64,000 nt of DNA from Edaphocola flava (GCF_004118155.1 NZ_SAIQ01000003.1:310001-374000), one strand, 5' to 3'. Positions 17,816 through 26,920 are shown, numbered from the stretch's first letter. A program made the numbers and translations. Notes: a model not told the origin generated them from the sequence alone.

Positions 17816-18679
17816 TTACTTCTTCCAGCCCAGCTCAAATGAAGCATAAGCGTTAAAGAAGAATGATTTCGGATCCTGAAAAGCCATCTGGTGTATTTTC
17901 TGGAAATATACTTCAGCATTCACCCCCACTTCCAATCCTGCCAGTCTTTGTCTCCTGTCGGCATAGTCAAACTTTAGGCCGGAGCGCAGGTGCAAACCCG
18001 GAACGATCTTTATCTCATCCCAACCTTTTCGGAATCCATACCCACCCAGAAACTGCCTTGAGCCCAACTGTTGGGCCACACTATCCGGATTCAATTTTAT
18101 AGAACCACCGGCATCCGTCAGGAAGTAATAAGGCTTCAGCAGCCCTAAACTCACCCCACCCACTGTAGACCAGTGTATAGATACGGTATGTGGTTCCGGT
18201 TTACCCGCAATCAGTTTCTTATAGCCCACTCCGACCTTGGCCTGGTAAAAGGTATTAATCTTACCAAATCGGAACATTTCGGTGCTGAATATAGATAACA
18301 ATGGGTTCTGAAAAGAAGATCCTCCATCATAGCGAAAGTCACGCACCTCTTTAGGGTGGCGCTTCTCGCCTATCTCCAGCTGGAAAAACAACACATCAAA
18401 ATAACGATCTATTTCGTACTTGGGTCCATCATTTTTCTTGATAATACCATAATTATAATAAGCATTCCAGCCATCCGTATTGGCACGGAACCCGATAGCA
18501 TGCTCGCGGCGCAGGGGTTTAGGCCCCTTTACCTTGGCTTCCGCTTCCTGGGTATTGACCAGTACAACAGTATCTGCTATCCGGTTACGGTACTGCATTT
18601 TCTTCAATTGCGCCTGAGCCGCAATATTTCCGGAGACAACAGCTGCAAATATTATGGAGAATTTTACAAACAAGTTCAT
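17816..18679 (-). CDS. Putative outer-membrane beta-barrel protein
   Basis: A 287-residue exported protein; the signal peptide ends near AAQAQ (about residue 24). The rest is made of alternating strands with amphipathic pattern (HAIGFRANTDGWNAYYNYG, YFDVLFFQLEIGEKRHP, VSIHWSTVGGVSLGLLKPYYF, KIVPGLHLRSGLKFDY, LEVGVNAEVYF, NAYASFELGWKK), as in outer-membrane barrels. The last strand ends in an aromatic-rich ASFELGW followed by two Lys. I do not recognise the family; it is probably a small conserved barrel of this phylum. Transcribed on the lipA strand, 139 bp upstream of lipA. Confidence 0.65.
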   Translation of the reverse strand: MNLFVKFSIIFAAVVSGNIAAQAQLKKMQYRNRIADTVVLVNTQEAEAKVKGPKPLRREHAIGFRANTDGWNAYYNYGIIKKNDGPKYEIDRYFDVLFFQLEIGEKRHPKEVRDFRYDGGSSFQNPLLSIFSTEMFRFGKINTFYQAKVGVGYKKLIAGKPEPHTVSIHWSTVGGVSLGLLKPYYFLTDAGGSIKLNPDSVAQQLGSRQFLGGYGFRKGWDEIKIVPGLHLRSGLKFDYADRRQRLAGLEVGVNAEVYFQKIHQMAFQDPKSFFFNAYASFELGWKK

Positions 18680-18720
18680 TGATAGAGATTTATCTTTGTA
18701 AATTTATACAAAATTCTGCA

Positions 18721-19143
18721 ATGACCTCGAAAATTATTTACACCGGAAACTTAAGAACAGAGGCGTCCCATCTGCAATCAGGACACACGATTGAAACAGA
18801 TGCGCCAGTTGACAATAAAGGCAAAGGAGAGCGTTTTTCCCCTACAGATCTCGTAGCTACCGCACTGGGTTCCTGTATGCTCACCATCATGGGCATTGCT
18901 GCAGAAAATCACCAGATCAATATCGTAGGTACGACCTGCGATATTACAAAGCGCATGGCTGAAAGTCCGAGACGTATCGGAGGCATTACCGTTGCCCTGA
19001 ATGTAACCGGACAGGACAACTATTCCAGCAAGGAAAAAATGATCCTGGAGCGTGCCGCAATGACCTGCCCGGTAATGGAAAGTATACATCCGGAAATCGA
19101 AAAAATCGTAACCTTCTCCTGGAATGGTGTAGCAGAAAACTAA
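18721..19143 (+). CDS. OsmC family peroxiredoxin-like protein
   Basis: A 140-residue OsmC/Ohr-like protein. The start is the ATG giving MTSKIIYTGNL; an earlier TTG only adds an unrelated tail. The two redox cysteines are Cys52 in TALGSCMLTIMG and Cys116 in AAMTCPVMESIHP. OsmC proteins reduce organic hydroperoxides or fatty acid peroxides in the cytoplasm. It is followed 7 bp later by a FUSC-type membrane gene, likely the same transcript. Confidence 0.92.
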   Translation: MTSKIIYTGNLRTEASHLQSGHTIETDAPVDNKGKGERFSPTDLVATALGSCMLTIMGIAAENHQINIVGTTCDITKRMAESPRRIGGITVALNVTGQDNYSSKEKMILERAAMTCPVMESIHPEIEKIVTFSWNGVAEN

Positions 19144-19150
19144 TATAGAA

Positions 19151-21304
19151 TTGCCGAATACATTGACGATAAATAAACAATTACAATCACTTAAAGACAG
19201 GTTGGCTAATGAAATCGTAGAACCCGCATGGGGCTGGGGTTTTCGTGTAGCCATATCCGTTATTGTGCCTGTAATAGCCAGTATTGTATCGGCCAATCCG
19301 AATTATTTCTGGATGGTGATCGCTGCAGAAACAGTATCCATTGTAGAACTGAAGGGATCGGCCGGTTTCCGTTCCCGACTGCTGGTCGCCGCTATTATAT
19401 TTTCCATACTGTTTACATTTATCGGCAGTATTGCCGCAGCAAATATCTGGCTGGCGGTACTGCTTATGTTCCCCATAGCATTGGGTTGCGGCCTCATGAA
19501 AAACCTGGGCGACTGGGGTTTGGGTCTGGCAATTAATATCTATTTATTTTACCTGATTGCATCTGCCCATGAAGTACCCTTCCCTGTCGTAAAGGAAAGG
19601 ATGTATTTTGTAGCCCTGGGTGGCCTCTGGGCCATGTGCATAGGGGTTTTCAGCTTTTCCTTCCTGCCACAGGGCAAACCTTACCGGAGAACCATTGGTA
19701 ACATATGGAAGGCCGTCGAAAACCTAATGATCCTGGTCGCCAATGACTGGGACCCCAATAGTAAAAAGAGTTCTATACGTGCCTTGTATCTTAAAGAAAA
19801 AGAGATCAGGACGGCAATTGATGCTTCTCTGGCACTGTACGGTCAGCTGTATGATGAAAAAAGACAGCAACCAGATCAGGAAAAGAAACTGAGCTATGCC
19901 CGCAGATGCGCTTCTATGGCCAGCCTGCAGATCATCAGCATTGCCAATAATGCCGTACTGCTATTTAAAAAACCACTGAGTGAAGCATTTATATTACAGA
20001 TGCACACTATACTTAAGGTGGTAGAGCAGGTATCAAACCGTATGGCGTTTTATTTCTATACCCGCAAGGAGGAAGAATTATTACTCATACAATCCCGCCT
20101 GGAGCGACTGAGCAAGTTCCGGGAGCAGCTGTATACGTTTGAAGAAAGTCAGCTGCCGGAATGTGAACGTATCATACGGCACATCAACCGGTTTACCAAC
20201 CTGGTAGAATTATCTATAAAAACGGTATCTACTGAAAAAGAGAAATTAATGTTCAGCCAGTATTCGCTGATGCAGACGCTGAATATCCTGCATCCGAAGC
20301 ACCTGCAAAACAATATCAGACAATTTCTCAATTTCGATAACCTTACCTTACGCTATGCCCTGCGCATGGCCATCACCGCGACTTTAGGACTGGGTATTGC
20401 CCAAATCTGGTTTCCGCATCATGGGTACTGGCTGCCTCTTACCATCATCATTGTAAGTCAGCCGTTCTTTGGGGCAACCTTAAAAAAGGGAATAGAACGA
20501 AGTATTGGTACTATTGCAGGGGTTATACTGGGCTCGTTGATCATGTTGCTGCCCTATGCCCACATTACACGGCATTTCATGGTGCTCTTCGGTGCCACCC
20601 TCATGATCTATAACCTGCGTAAAAATTACTCCTGGGCAGCATTTTTCATTACCATATTTCTGATTGGCCTGCTCTCTGCAGAGAATCAGGTAAGCACAAA
20701 TATATTACTGGAGCGGGTTGTGGTAACAGCTCTGGGAGCAGTTATGGCCGTTATCTCAGGATTCCTGTTATTCCCGTCATGGGATAAAAAATTACTGCCC
20801 AACTACCTGGGTAAGGCTGTTATTGCAAATTATAAGTACTACCAGTTCCTGATGGGTGTCCGAGAAGCAGAACAGCAGCAAAAACCCTGGGTTATCTATA
20901 AGATAGCCGCAGAATCAAGCAACAGCAATGCTTTTGACTCCCTTAACCGCTACCTGACGGAACCTAAGTATCGTGCTAATAAAAATATTGGCGCAGCTTA
21001 CTTCACCGCCATCACGTACAATATCCGTATTACGCGTGAGCTGAATGCTTATGTAGACGAGAAAGAGGCCGGAGAAGCCAGCCCTACCATAAACCTGCCT
21101 TCCGACAAACTGATACGGCAGATAGATGACTTATTTCAGAAAACAATTACCCTGCTTAAGGGTATGCCCGATATCACTATCGATGAAACGGGCATATACC
21201 CGGAGATGAGCTATGCAGCCATAATGGTTTCTGCACAGCAAAAGATCAACCTGGAGCGGCTGCATATTGAATTGAGCGCGCTGTATTCCAGCCTGATACA
21301 CTAA
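19151..21304 (+). CDS. FUSC family membrane protein (YccS/YhfK-like)
   Basis: A 717-residue inner-membrane protein. An N-terminal cluster of membrane helices (about 30-175) is followed by a large cytoplasmic helical region and a second cluster (about 395-540), the typical duplicated FUSC layout. The motif FRVAISVIVPVIASIVSANPNYFWMVIAA is a FUSC-style opening, and the second copy has LRYALRMAITATLGLGIA...HGYWLPLTIIIV. Members are proposed efflux or aromatic-acid exporter-like proteins. The first plausible start is TTG (19151, or 19163); no ATG is close. It is probably co-transcribed with the OsmC-like gene. Confidence 0.88.
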   Translation: MPNTLTINKQLQSLKDRLANEIVEPAWGWGFRVAISVIVPVIASIVSANPNYFWMVIAAETVSIVELKGSAGFRSRLLVAAIIFSILFTFIGSIAAANIWLAVLLMFPIALGCGLMKNLGDWGLGLAINIYLFYLIASAHEVPFPVVKERMYFVALGGLWAMCIGVFSFSFLPQGKPYRRTIGNIWKAVENLMILVANDWDPNSKKSSIRALYLKEKEIRTAIDASLALYGQLYDEKRQQPDQEKKLSYARRCASMASLQIISIANNAVLLFKKPLSEAFILQMHTILKVVEQVSNRMAFYFYTRKEEELLLIQSRLERLSKFREQLYTFEESQLPECERIIRHINRFTNLVELSIKTVSTEKEKLMFSQYSLMQTLNILHPKHLQNNIRQFLNFDNLTLRYALRMAITATLGLGIAQIWFPHHGYWLPLTIIIVSQPFFGATLKKGIERSIGTIAGVILGSLIMLLPYAHITRHFMVLFGATLMIYNLRKNYSWAAFFITIFLIGLLSAENQVSTNILLERVVVTALGAVMAVISGFLLFPSWDKKLLPNYLGKAVIANYKYYQFLMGVREAEQQQKPWVIYKIAAESSNSNAFDSLNRYLTEPKYRANKNIGAAYFTAITYNIRITRELNAYVDEKEAGEASPTINLPSDKLIRQIDDLFQKTITLLKGMPDITIDETGIYPEMSYAAIMVSAQQKINLERLHIELSALYSSLIH

Positions 21305-21310
21305 TGAATT

Positions 21311-21589
21311 TTACACGTCCATTTCGCGCAGTACTTTCTGATTATTTTCGATCAGTTGTACCAGCTTTTTCCGATCAGCATCGGTGAGGCTTACAGAATC
21401 GTCGGCCAGCAGGCGGCGCAGCTCTTCTAACTCATCTTCTTTTGAGCGGAATATGCTGTCAAATTTAGATTTGATCCCAGAAGCTACATTCGCTACTGTC
21501 TTACGCGTTTTAGAACCATTAGTAGGGGCAAATAAAAATCCAAGCACTACTCCGCTGATCACGCCCCATGAAAATTTTGACATAGCCAT
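21311..21589 (-). CDS. YtxH domain protein
   Basis: A 92-residue protein with the YtxH signature: a short membrane helix WGVISGVVLGFLFAP (about 8-22) followed by TNGSKTRKTVANVASGIKSKFDSIF. The C-terminal part is charged and helical. YtxH-like proteins are small membrane-associated general stress proteins of unknown mechanism. Convergent with the FUSC gene, 6 bp apart with no clear terminator between. Confidence 0.85.
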   Translation of the reverse strand: MAMSKFSWGVISGVVLGFLFAPTNGSKTRKTVANVASGIKSKFDSIFRSKEDELEELRRLLADDSVSLTDADRKKLVQLIENNQKVLREMDV

Positions 21590-21705
21590 AGTATTCGATT
21601 TTATTCGTAAAAATAGGGATTAATGTGCTGGAGACCATGCCAATTTTTTGCTAAAGAGCGCACGTTTTTTAACCTAATTTTCTCGAAACTTAGCTGTATT
21701 TTAAT

Positions 21706-21713
21706 TAGGTTTG
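21706..21713 (+). promoter_or_regulatory. -7 promoter element before the rhodanese operon
   Basis: TAGGTTTG fits TAnnTTTG and lies 28 bp before the ATG at 21741. Confidence 0.55.
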
Positions 21714-21740
21714 CAGCATTACTCAAAACTAATTGATATC

Positions 21741-22058
21741 ATGACCAATACTACTGTACAAGCCGTTAAAGAAAGACTGGACAACGGAGAGCAATTAAAC
21801 ATTATCGATGTAAGAGAGTCTGCAGAATATTACAATGACAATATCGGTGCTATTTTGCTGCCTTTAAGCAAACTGCGCAATTTCGATTCAGAAAACCTGG
21901 AAGAAATTCAGGAGCAGGAAATCATTGTACATTGTCAGTCCGGTAAAAGAAGTCTGGAAGCATGCATGTTGCTGGAGCAAATGGGATTCACCCATGTTGT
22001 AAATATGGAAGGAGGTATCCTGGCCTGGCGCGAAGCTTTCGGAGACGCAAATATTTAA
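21741..22058 (+). CDS. Rhodanese-like domain protein
   Basis: A 105-residue single rhodanese domain. The active-site loop is HCQSGKRS with Cys65; IIDVRESAEYYNDNIGAILLPLSKL is the usual first half, and GGILAWREA closes the domain. It transfers sulfane sulfur or carries persulfide in the cytoplasm. The start is the ATG at 21741, downstream of a -7 element. It is the first gene of a close-packed cluster (gaps 1, 0 and 21 bp) with an unknown protein, a CCG-domain Fe-S protein and a thioredoxin-like protein. Confidence 0.92.
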   Translation: MTNTTVQAVKERLDNGEQLNIIDVRESAEYYNDNIGAILLPLSKLRNFDSENLEEIQEQEIIVHCQSGKRSLEACMLLEQMGFTHVVNMEGGILAWREAFGDANI

Positions 22059-22059
22059 T

Positions 22060-22623
22060 ATGCAGCATATAGAACCCTATTATCAATGGCGACACCTGTA
22101 TATGTCGGAAGAAGATCCTCTGTCTCCTTTTTACGGAAGAGAGTACAGCGAATTTGAGTTCAGCCAGACGATATACAATTATTATATTCACCCGCAATGG
22201 GACGATTTCGGGTCCAATACACTATACCTGAAAATCCTGTTTGCAGACTATGAAGAAGGTTATGCTATCATAGAGCTGCTGGGCGAGTGGAATGATGCGA
22301 TTAACAATGACATCATGATGCTGAAACGGGAGATTATAGATCTGTTGATCAATGAAGGAATCTATAAGTACATCCTAATTGCAGAAAATGTGCTGAATTT
22401 CCATAGCAGCGATGACAGCTATTATGAAGAATGGAATGAAGACATCAGCGATGAAGGTGGCTGGATCGTTATGCTGGGGCTGCCAGGACACCTGTATCAG
22501 GAAATGAGACAGGCTGGTATACACCGCTACATATTCTTCCAGGAATATGACGAATGGCGCACCCATCAGCCGCAGATGGTTTTTCAGAAAGTAGAAGAAC
22601 AACTCTTAAAAAGGATCGGATAA
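22060..22623 (+). CDS. Conserved hypothetical protein, acidic
   Basis: A 187-residue protein that I do not recognise as a named family. It is rich in aromatic and acidic residues (MQHIEPYYQWRHLYMSEEDPLSPFYGREYSEF at the start), with an alternating core (TLYLKILFADYEEGYAIIELLGEWNDAINNDIMMLKREIIDLLI), a VLNFHSSDDSYYEEWNEDI loop and GGWIVMLGLPGHLYQEM. No signal peptide or membrane helix is present, so it is cytoplasmic. It begins 1 bp after the rhodanese stop and touches the next gene, so it is almost certainly co-expressed with sulfur/redox functions. Confidence 0.75.
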   Translation: MQHIEPYYQWRHLYMSEEDPLSPFYGREYSEFEFSQTIYNYYIHPQWDDFGSNTLYLKILFADYEEGYAIIELLGEWNDAINNDIMMLKREIIDLLINEGIYKYILIAENVLNFHSSDDSYYEEWNEDISDEGGWIVMLGLPGHLYQEMRQAGIHRYIFFQEYDEWRTHQPQMVFQKVEEQLLKRIG

Positions 22624-23358
22624 ATGAAGCAGCAAGTGCAAGTAGATATTTTTATACCTTGTTTTATAGACCAGCTTTTTCCCGAAACGGGATTGAATAT
22701 GGTAAAGGTATTGGAGCAGTTAGGTTGTTCGGTAAATTATCCCAAAGGCCAGACCTGTTGCGGACAGCCGGCCTGTAACAGCGGCTTCCAGGATGAAGCC
22801 CGTTCTATTGCCAAAAAGTTTTGTAAAGACTTTGGTGGCACGGATCGTTATATTGTAGCGCCATCGGGCTCATGCGTAGGCTATGTGGTAAACCAATATG
22901 ATCACCTGCTCAAGAATGCTGCCGAATACAATACGTATAAGAAAATCAAACCCAGGATATTTGAATTTGCAGACTTTCTGGTATCCGTTTTGAAAGTGAA
23001 TGACCTGAATGTATCCTTTCCGGCCAAAGCCACTTACCATGACGGCTGCGGAGCACTCAGAGAATGTCATATCAAAGATCAGCCAAGACAATTATTAGCA
23101 CAGGTACAGGGACTGGAACTGACCGAGATGAAGGAATGCGAGACCTGTTGTGGTTTCGGCGGAACCTTTGCCGTTAAGTTTGAACCTATATCGATCGGTA
23201 TGGCTCAGAATAAGGTGGAGAGCGCATTGGCTGCCGGAGCAGAATACATCATCTCCAGCGACATGTCCTGCCTCATGCACCTTGATGCCTACATTCAGAA
23301 ACAACATATTCCTTTAAAAACAATGCACATTGCCGACGTTCTTGCGGCTGGTATATGA
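22624..23358 (+). CDS. CCG-domain (Fe-S)-binding oxidoreductase subunit, LutA/YkgE-like
   Basis: A 244-residue protein with two CCG (cysteine-rich) domains. The first has Cys13 (IPCFIDQLFP), Cys35 and the CCG motif TCCGQPACNSG (Cys45-Cys46). The second has YHDGCGALREC and ETCCGFGGTFAVKF. This is the layout of LutA/GlpC-type subunits that carry 4Fe-4S or similar centres in lactate or glycolate oxidation. No lutB or lutC gene is nearby; instead it lies between an unknown gene and a thioredoxin-like gene. Its substrate here is therefore uncertain. Confidence 0.9.
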   Translation: MKQQVQVDIFIPCFIDQLFPETGLNMVKVLEQLGCSVNYPKGQTCCGQPACNSGFQDEARSIAKKFCKDFGGTDRYIVAPSGSCVGYVVNQYDHLLKNAAEYNTYKKIKPRIFEFADFLVSVLKVNDLNVSFPAKATYHDGCGALRECHIKDQPRQLLAQVQGLELTEMKECETCCGFGGTFAVKFEPISIGMAQNKVESALAAGAEYIISSDMSCLMHLDAYIQKQHIPLKTMHIADVLAAGI

Positions 23359-23379
23359 TGCAACAATTAATATACATTC

Positions 23380-23919
23380 ATGTCTCGTTTTTTTGTGCTT
23401 GCAGCAACCCTGTTTTGCCTGCTTTTTACTAATAATACTGCTTCGGCGCAGCAGAATTCCGATTCTGTGATCCTATCCCAGATGCGCAAACTTTTTTATG
23501 GAATGAAGTTTAACGACATCCGTAACGATGCACTGGTGACCATTAAGGATATGCCTAAAGACAGCCCGGTACTGATCATTTATTTCAAGACTGACTGTGG
23601 TCACTGCCGCCTGGATGCAGAGCGCATGAACCAGCTGGCACCGGCTTATAAGATACCGATCTGGATGGCCTCGTATATGGACAAAGCAGAGCTGCAGACC
23701 TTCTCTAACGAATTTAAACTTGACAAGATTAAGAACCTGCGTGTATTACATGACTTCAGTAAAGGCATGCACAACTGGTTCGATTTTAAATACGTCCCTT
23801 TCATTGTACTGGTCGATGGTAAAGGAAACTTCATTAAAGAATTCAATGTATTGCCCAGCCCCGAAGAACTGGAGGAAGTAATCCGTACCAATGACTTCCT
23901 GGAAATGTATCAGAAATAA
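23380..23919 (+). CDS. Exported thioredoxin-fold protein with CGHC motif
   Basis: A 179-residue protein with a signal peptide cut at ASA-Q (about residue 23). The thioredoxin fold begins at VLIIYFKTDCGHCRLDAERM, with redox motif Cys73-Gly-His-Cys76, the same dipeptide as protein disulfide isomerases. A cis-Pro is likely in FKYVPFIVLVDGKG. The mature protein would act in the periplasm in thiol-disulfide exchange. It is the last gene of the rhodanese-CCG cluster, followed by a strong terminator. Confidence 0.85.
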   Translation: MSRFFVLAATLFCLLFTNNTASAQQNSDSVILSQMRKLFYGMKFNDIRNDALVTIKDMPKDSPVLIIYFKTDCGHCRLDAERMNQLAPAYKIPIWMASYMDKAELQTFSNEFKLDKIKNLRVLHDFSKGMHNWFDFKYVPFIVLVDGKGNFIKEFNVLPSPEELEEVIRTNDFLEMYQK

Positions 23920-23932
23920 AAGATAACATACT

Positions 23933-23972
23933 TTATAACAAAAGGCAGCTATACAGCTGCCTTTTGTTATAA
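23933..23972. terminator. Bidirectional terminator
   Basis: A perfect 18-bp stem with an ATAC loop between two convergent genes. Confidence 0.92.
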
Positions 23973-24005
23973 AACAAGAAACCAAAACCAACCAGTGCAG
24001 GTTTA

Positions 24006-25040
24006 TTATTTTCCCAGTGCTTTGCGCACTTCCGGAGCCACTTTGGTTCCGAATAATTCAATTGATTTCATCATTAAAGCATGATCCGGTGCGCCCACAT
24101 CCATATGCCCGATAAAACGGGTGATGCCAAACATCTCATGCATAGCCAGTATCTTGTCGGTAACCTGTGCCGGCTCACCGATAAACAGCGCTCCTTTAGG
24201 AGAACGTCCGGCATCATACTGTGCTTTAGAGTATGGAGGCCATCCTCTTGATGCTCCGATACGGTTCATCTGTCCGGAATAGTTTTTGAAATACTGATCC
24301 GCTACCGCTTCTGTTTCACTCACGAAGGTGTGAGAATGAATACCCACCTGCATTTTAGCAGGATCATGGCCACTTTTCAGATACTCCGCTTTATAGAACA
24401 TCACCAGGTGTTCAAACTGCTCCGGCATACCGCCGATGATCGCCAGGATCAAAGGCAGACCCAGTCTTGCCGCGCGCAAAATCGACTCCGGTGTGCCACC
24501 TACCGCAATCCATATCGGCAACTGACCATTACGGGTTGCACGCGGGTATACCGATTGGTTTTCCAGCGGTGCCCTCAGCTTGCCCGACCAGTTCACCACC
24601 TCATTGTTATTAATGTTCAACAACAAATCCAGTTTTTCTTCAAACAGGCGATCATAATCTTTAAGGTCATAACCAAACAAGGGGAATGACTCAATAAAGC
24701 TACCACGCCCTACTCCGATTTCGGCACGACCGCCAGAGATCAGATCTATGGTAGAGAAGTCCTGGTATACCTTTACAGGCTCCGCAGAACTCAGTACCGT
24801 AACGGTACTCATCAGTTTAATATTTTTAGTAATGCTGGCCGCAGCAGCCAGTACAATTTCCGGTGAGGATACTGCATAATCAGGACGATGATGCTCTCCC
24901 ATACCAAACACATCCAGTCCTACTTCATCAGCCAGTTTGATCTCTTCCAGTATCTCTTTTAGTTTCACCTGCGCGTCCTGTGGTTTGCCCGTATTGGGAT
25001 CAAAAGCCAGGTCACCGAACATTCCTATACCTAATTCCAT
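24006..25040 (-). CDS. LLM class flavin-dependent oxidoreductase
   Basis: A 344-residue luciferase-like monooxygenase. Family features are the N-terminal MELGIGMFGDLAFDP strand, FGMGEHHRPDYAVSSPEIVLAAAA, GRAEIGVGRGSF and the later LPIWIAVGG...ILRAARLGLPL. These TIM-barrel enzymes use reduced FMN or F420. The substrate is not predictable. Cytoplasmic, transcribed alone from a TATTTTTG-type promoter. Confidence 0.92.
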   Translation of the reverse strand: MELGIGMFGDLAFDPNTGKPQDAQVKLKEILEEIKLADEVGLDVFGMGEHHRPDYAVSSPEIVLAAAASITKNIKLMSTVTVLSSAEPVKVYQDFSTIDLISGGRAEIGVGRGSFIESFPLFGYDLKDYDRLFEEKLDLLLNINNNEVVNWSGKLRAPLENQSVYPRATRNGQLPIWIAVGGTPESILRAARLGLPLILAIIGGMPEQFEHLVMFYKAEYLKSGHDPAKMQVGIHSHTFVSETEAVADQYFKNYSGQMNRIGASRGWPPYSKAQYDAGRSPKGALFIGEPAQVTDKILAMHEMFGITRFIGHMDVGAPDHALMMKSIELFGTKVAPEVRKALGK

Positions 25041-25069
25041 ATGATTTTCCTTTTTGTAATTTGTTATTG

Positions 25070-25077
25070 CAAAAATA
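25070..25077 (-). promoter_or_regulatory. -7 promoter element of the LLM oxidoreductase gene
   Basis: On the minus strand TATTTTTG matches TAnnTTTG, 29 bp before the ATG. Confidence 0.5.
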
Positions 25078-25159
25078 CGAAGCTTAATTGGCCTCCGACA
25101 TTGATGTATGATAAGTATTCCTTAAAGGAATCCTTATGTTTAAATGAATAGATTCAAGT

Positions 25160-25180
25160 GCACGAGTTGCAAACTCGCGC
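25160..25180. repeat. Short GC-rich palindrome, REP-like candidate
   Basis: GCACGAGTT-GCA-AACTCGCGC forms a 9-bp stem with one mismatch in an otherwise AT-rich intergenic region. It has no T-run and is not a terminator. Only one copy is seen here. Confidence 0.35.
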
Positions 25181-25193
25181 GAGATAAGTATTA

Positions 25194-25225
25194 CATAAAA
25201 AAAGCTACCCATTCAGGATAGCTTT
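25194..25225 (-). terminator. Terminator of bshC
   Basis: Stem AAAGCTA/TAGCTTT with an inner CC/GG pair; on the minus strand it is followed by a T-run. Confidence 0.75.
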
Positions 25226-25245
25226 CAAATATGTTTTAATACTAT

Positions 25246-26859
25246 TTAGCGGTTATAAGACAATACCAGAAACTCTTTTCCATAAGGATCGGTATACTGG
25301 TGCAGGGCTTCAAAGAAAGACTGTCCGTATTGCAGGTAGAATGGCATAAAGGTATCATAACGTTCCTGCAGGCTGTCATTAGGGAAAGTATGTTCCTTCA
25401 ATTGCTGAATCTGCTGTACCCTGTCGGCCATCTTGCGTTTGGCCGCTTTGCGCACTTTTTTCTCCAGCACCTCTGCCTGCTTTTTTATTTTGGTAAATAC
25501 AGCTTCCGCACTCAGGTGCAGTTGTCCGTCCAGGTCAGACAACCGGTCTATGGTTTCCTGTTCCAGTGTCTCCAGTTGTTGTTGTAAAGCCGTTACATTC
25601 CAGGAGTCATCACCGTACTGTGCTACATAGTTATTGATCAGTGGTTCTGTCTTTATAAATAATTCTTCCAGCGAAAGATTCAGTTTCTGTTGCATTGCCA
25701 CAGATTTAGGACCTACAATCATTGCAGACTGACGCAGCACTATAGCAGGGAAGAATGCTTTGTAATGGGAAAAGAGGTCTTTTAACTGCATCCAGTAGGC
25801 CACTTCACTACCCCCGCCTATAAAAGCCACATCGGGCAGTATGGTTTCCTGGTACATCCCTCTGAGAATCACATTCGGACTGAAACGCTCAGGATGTTTC
25901 TCCACTTCCTGCATCAGCTGTGCTTCATTAAAAACAATATCCGTATTCAATACGAACCATTGGTCTCCATTCCGCTCAATACGCTCTCTCAGTCCCTCTT
26001 TCATATAGAAAAGGTTGATCGGCCGCACAAATGCCTGGGCAGTGTATTGTGCATTCAGCGCCTCTGATGTCTGCGTCACTATCTGCTGTGCGGTATGCTG
26101 CAGCAGCTCTTCTTTCATCACCGGAATAAAAGCCTTTTTCAAACGGGCATCATTGGCATCCAGTACCACAACACCGAGAAAGCCCAGCAATTCATTGACC
26201 AGGATGCGGGTAGCCTGCGCAATAGTATGGCCACCACTATAAGCCGTACGGATAATACGTTTGAGCGTTTGCTCCTCCACGCCTACCGGCCCCAGAACAC
26301 GGAACAAATCTGCAATCAGTTCCTGCAGATCATCGGTATGCATACTGCCTACAGCACCGGTCTGTGTTGTATTCCAACGGTAGCTTTTACCCTCGTAGCG
26401 GAATACACTCAGCTCATCCAGGTCATTATCTTCAGAACCGATATAAAATACTGGTACAAACTGCGCCTCAGGATGCTGTGCAGACAAGTGTTGCGCCAGT
26501 TTAGCAGCATGAATAATTTTGTAGACGAAATATAAATAGCCGCTCATCAGGTTAGGCTGATGGGCGGTACAGATGGTATAGGTATTACCTTTTGTAAGCA
26601 GTTCAATATTCTGCTGTACAGCATCGCTCACCTCCAGGTGTGCATACTGCTCTCGCAACACCGATACCAGGGTATTACGGTCTACCGGACGCGCTGCTCT
26701 GCTTTGTATAGCCTCCTTCATACCCGCATCATCCGGCGTAAACACATAAAAGGGTCTCAGGCCAGGTGCTGCTTCAAGATAGTCCTTAATCAGGCTTGAA
26801 AAGTAACCGGTATTTTGTATAGGAAGGTATTGAGCAGTACAGTCGGCGATATTGTCCAT
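25246..26859 (-). CDS. bshC: Bacillithiol biosynthesis cysteine-adding enzyme BshC
   Basis: A 537-residue putative cysteine ligase for the last step of bacillithiol synthesis (adding Cys to GlcN-malate). Recognisable segments are TAHQPNLMSGYLYFVYKIIHAAKLA (a HxGH-like nucleotide-binding site), PVFYIGSEDNDLDEL, FVLNTDIVF, NVILRGMYQETILPDVAFIGGGSEVAYW and a long coiled coil near 430-500. The start is the ATG at 26859 (MDNIADCTAQYLP), because a perfect TAnnTTTG element sits just upstream. The gene indicates that this organism uses bacillithiol as a low-molecular-weight thiol; bshA and bshB are not in the window. Confidence 0.94.
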   Translation of the reverse strand: MDNIADCTAQYLPIQNTGYFSSLIKDYLEAAPGLRPFYVFTPDDAGMKEAIQSRAARPVDRNTLVSVLREQYAHLEVSDAVQQNIELLTKGNTYTICTAHQPNLMSGYLYFVYKIIHAAKLAQHLSAQHPEAQFVPVFYIGSEDNDLDELSVFRYEGKSYRWNTTQTGAVGSMHTDDLQELIADLFRVLGPVGVEEQTLKRIIRTAYSGGHTIAQATRILVNELLGFLGVVVLDANDARLKKAFIPVMKEELLQHTAQQIVTQTSEALNAQYTAQAFVRPINLFYMKEGLRERIERNGDQWFVLNTDIVFNEAQLMQEVEKHPERFSPNVILRGMYQETILPDVAFIGGGSEVAYWMQLKDLFSHYKAFFPAIVLRQSAMIVGPKSVAMQQKLNLSLEELFIKTEPLINNYVAQYGDDSWNVTALQQQLETLEQETIDRLSDLDGQLHLSAEAVFTKIKKQAEVLEKKVRKAAKRKMADRVQQIQQLKEHTFPNDSLQERYDTFMPFYLQYGQSFFEALHQYTDPYGKEFLVLSYNR

Positions 26860-26876
26860 TAAACAAGATGTTTGCG

Positions 26877-26884
26877 CAAAAATA
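26877..26884 (-). promoter_or_regulatory. -7 promoter element of bshC
   Basis: On the minus strand TATTTTTG (TAnnTTTG) lies 17 bp before the ATG and inside any longer reading frame, which decides the start. Confidence 0.55.
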
Positions 26885-26920
26885 AAAGAATATAGCAAAT
26901 GTGATTGGCAATTTTTTCCT

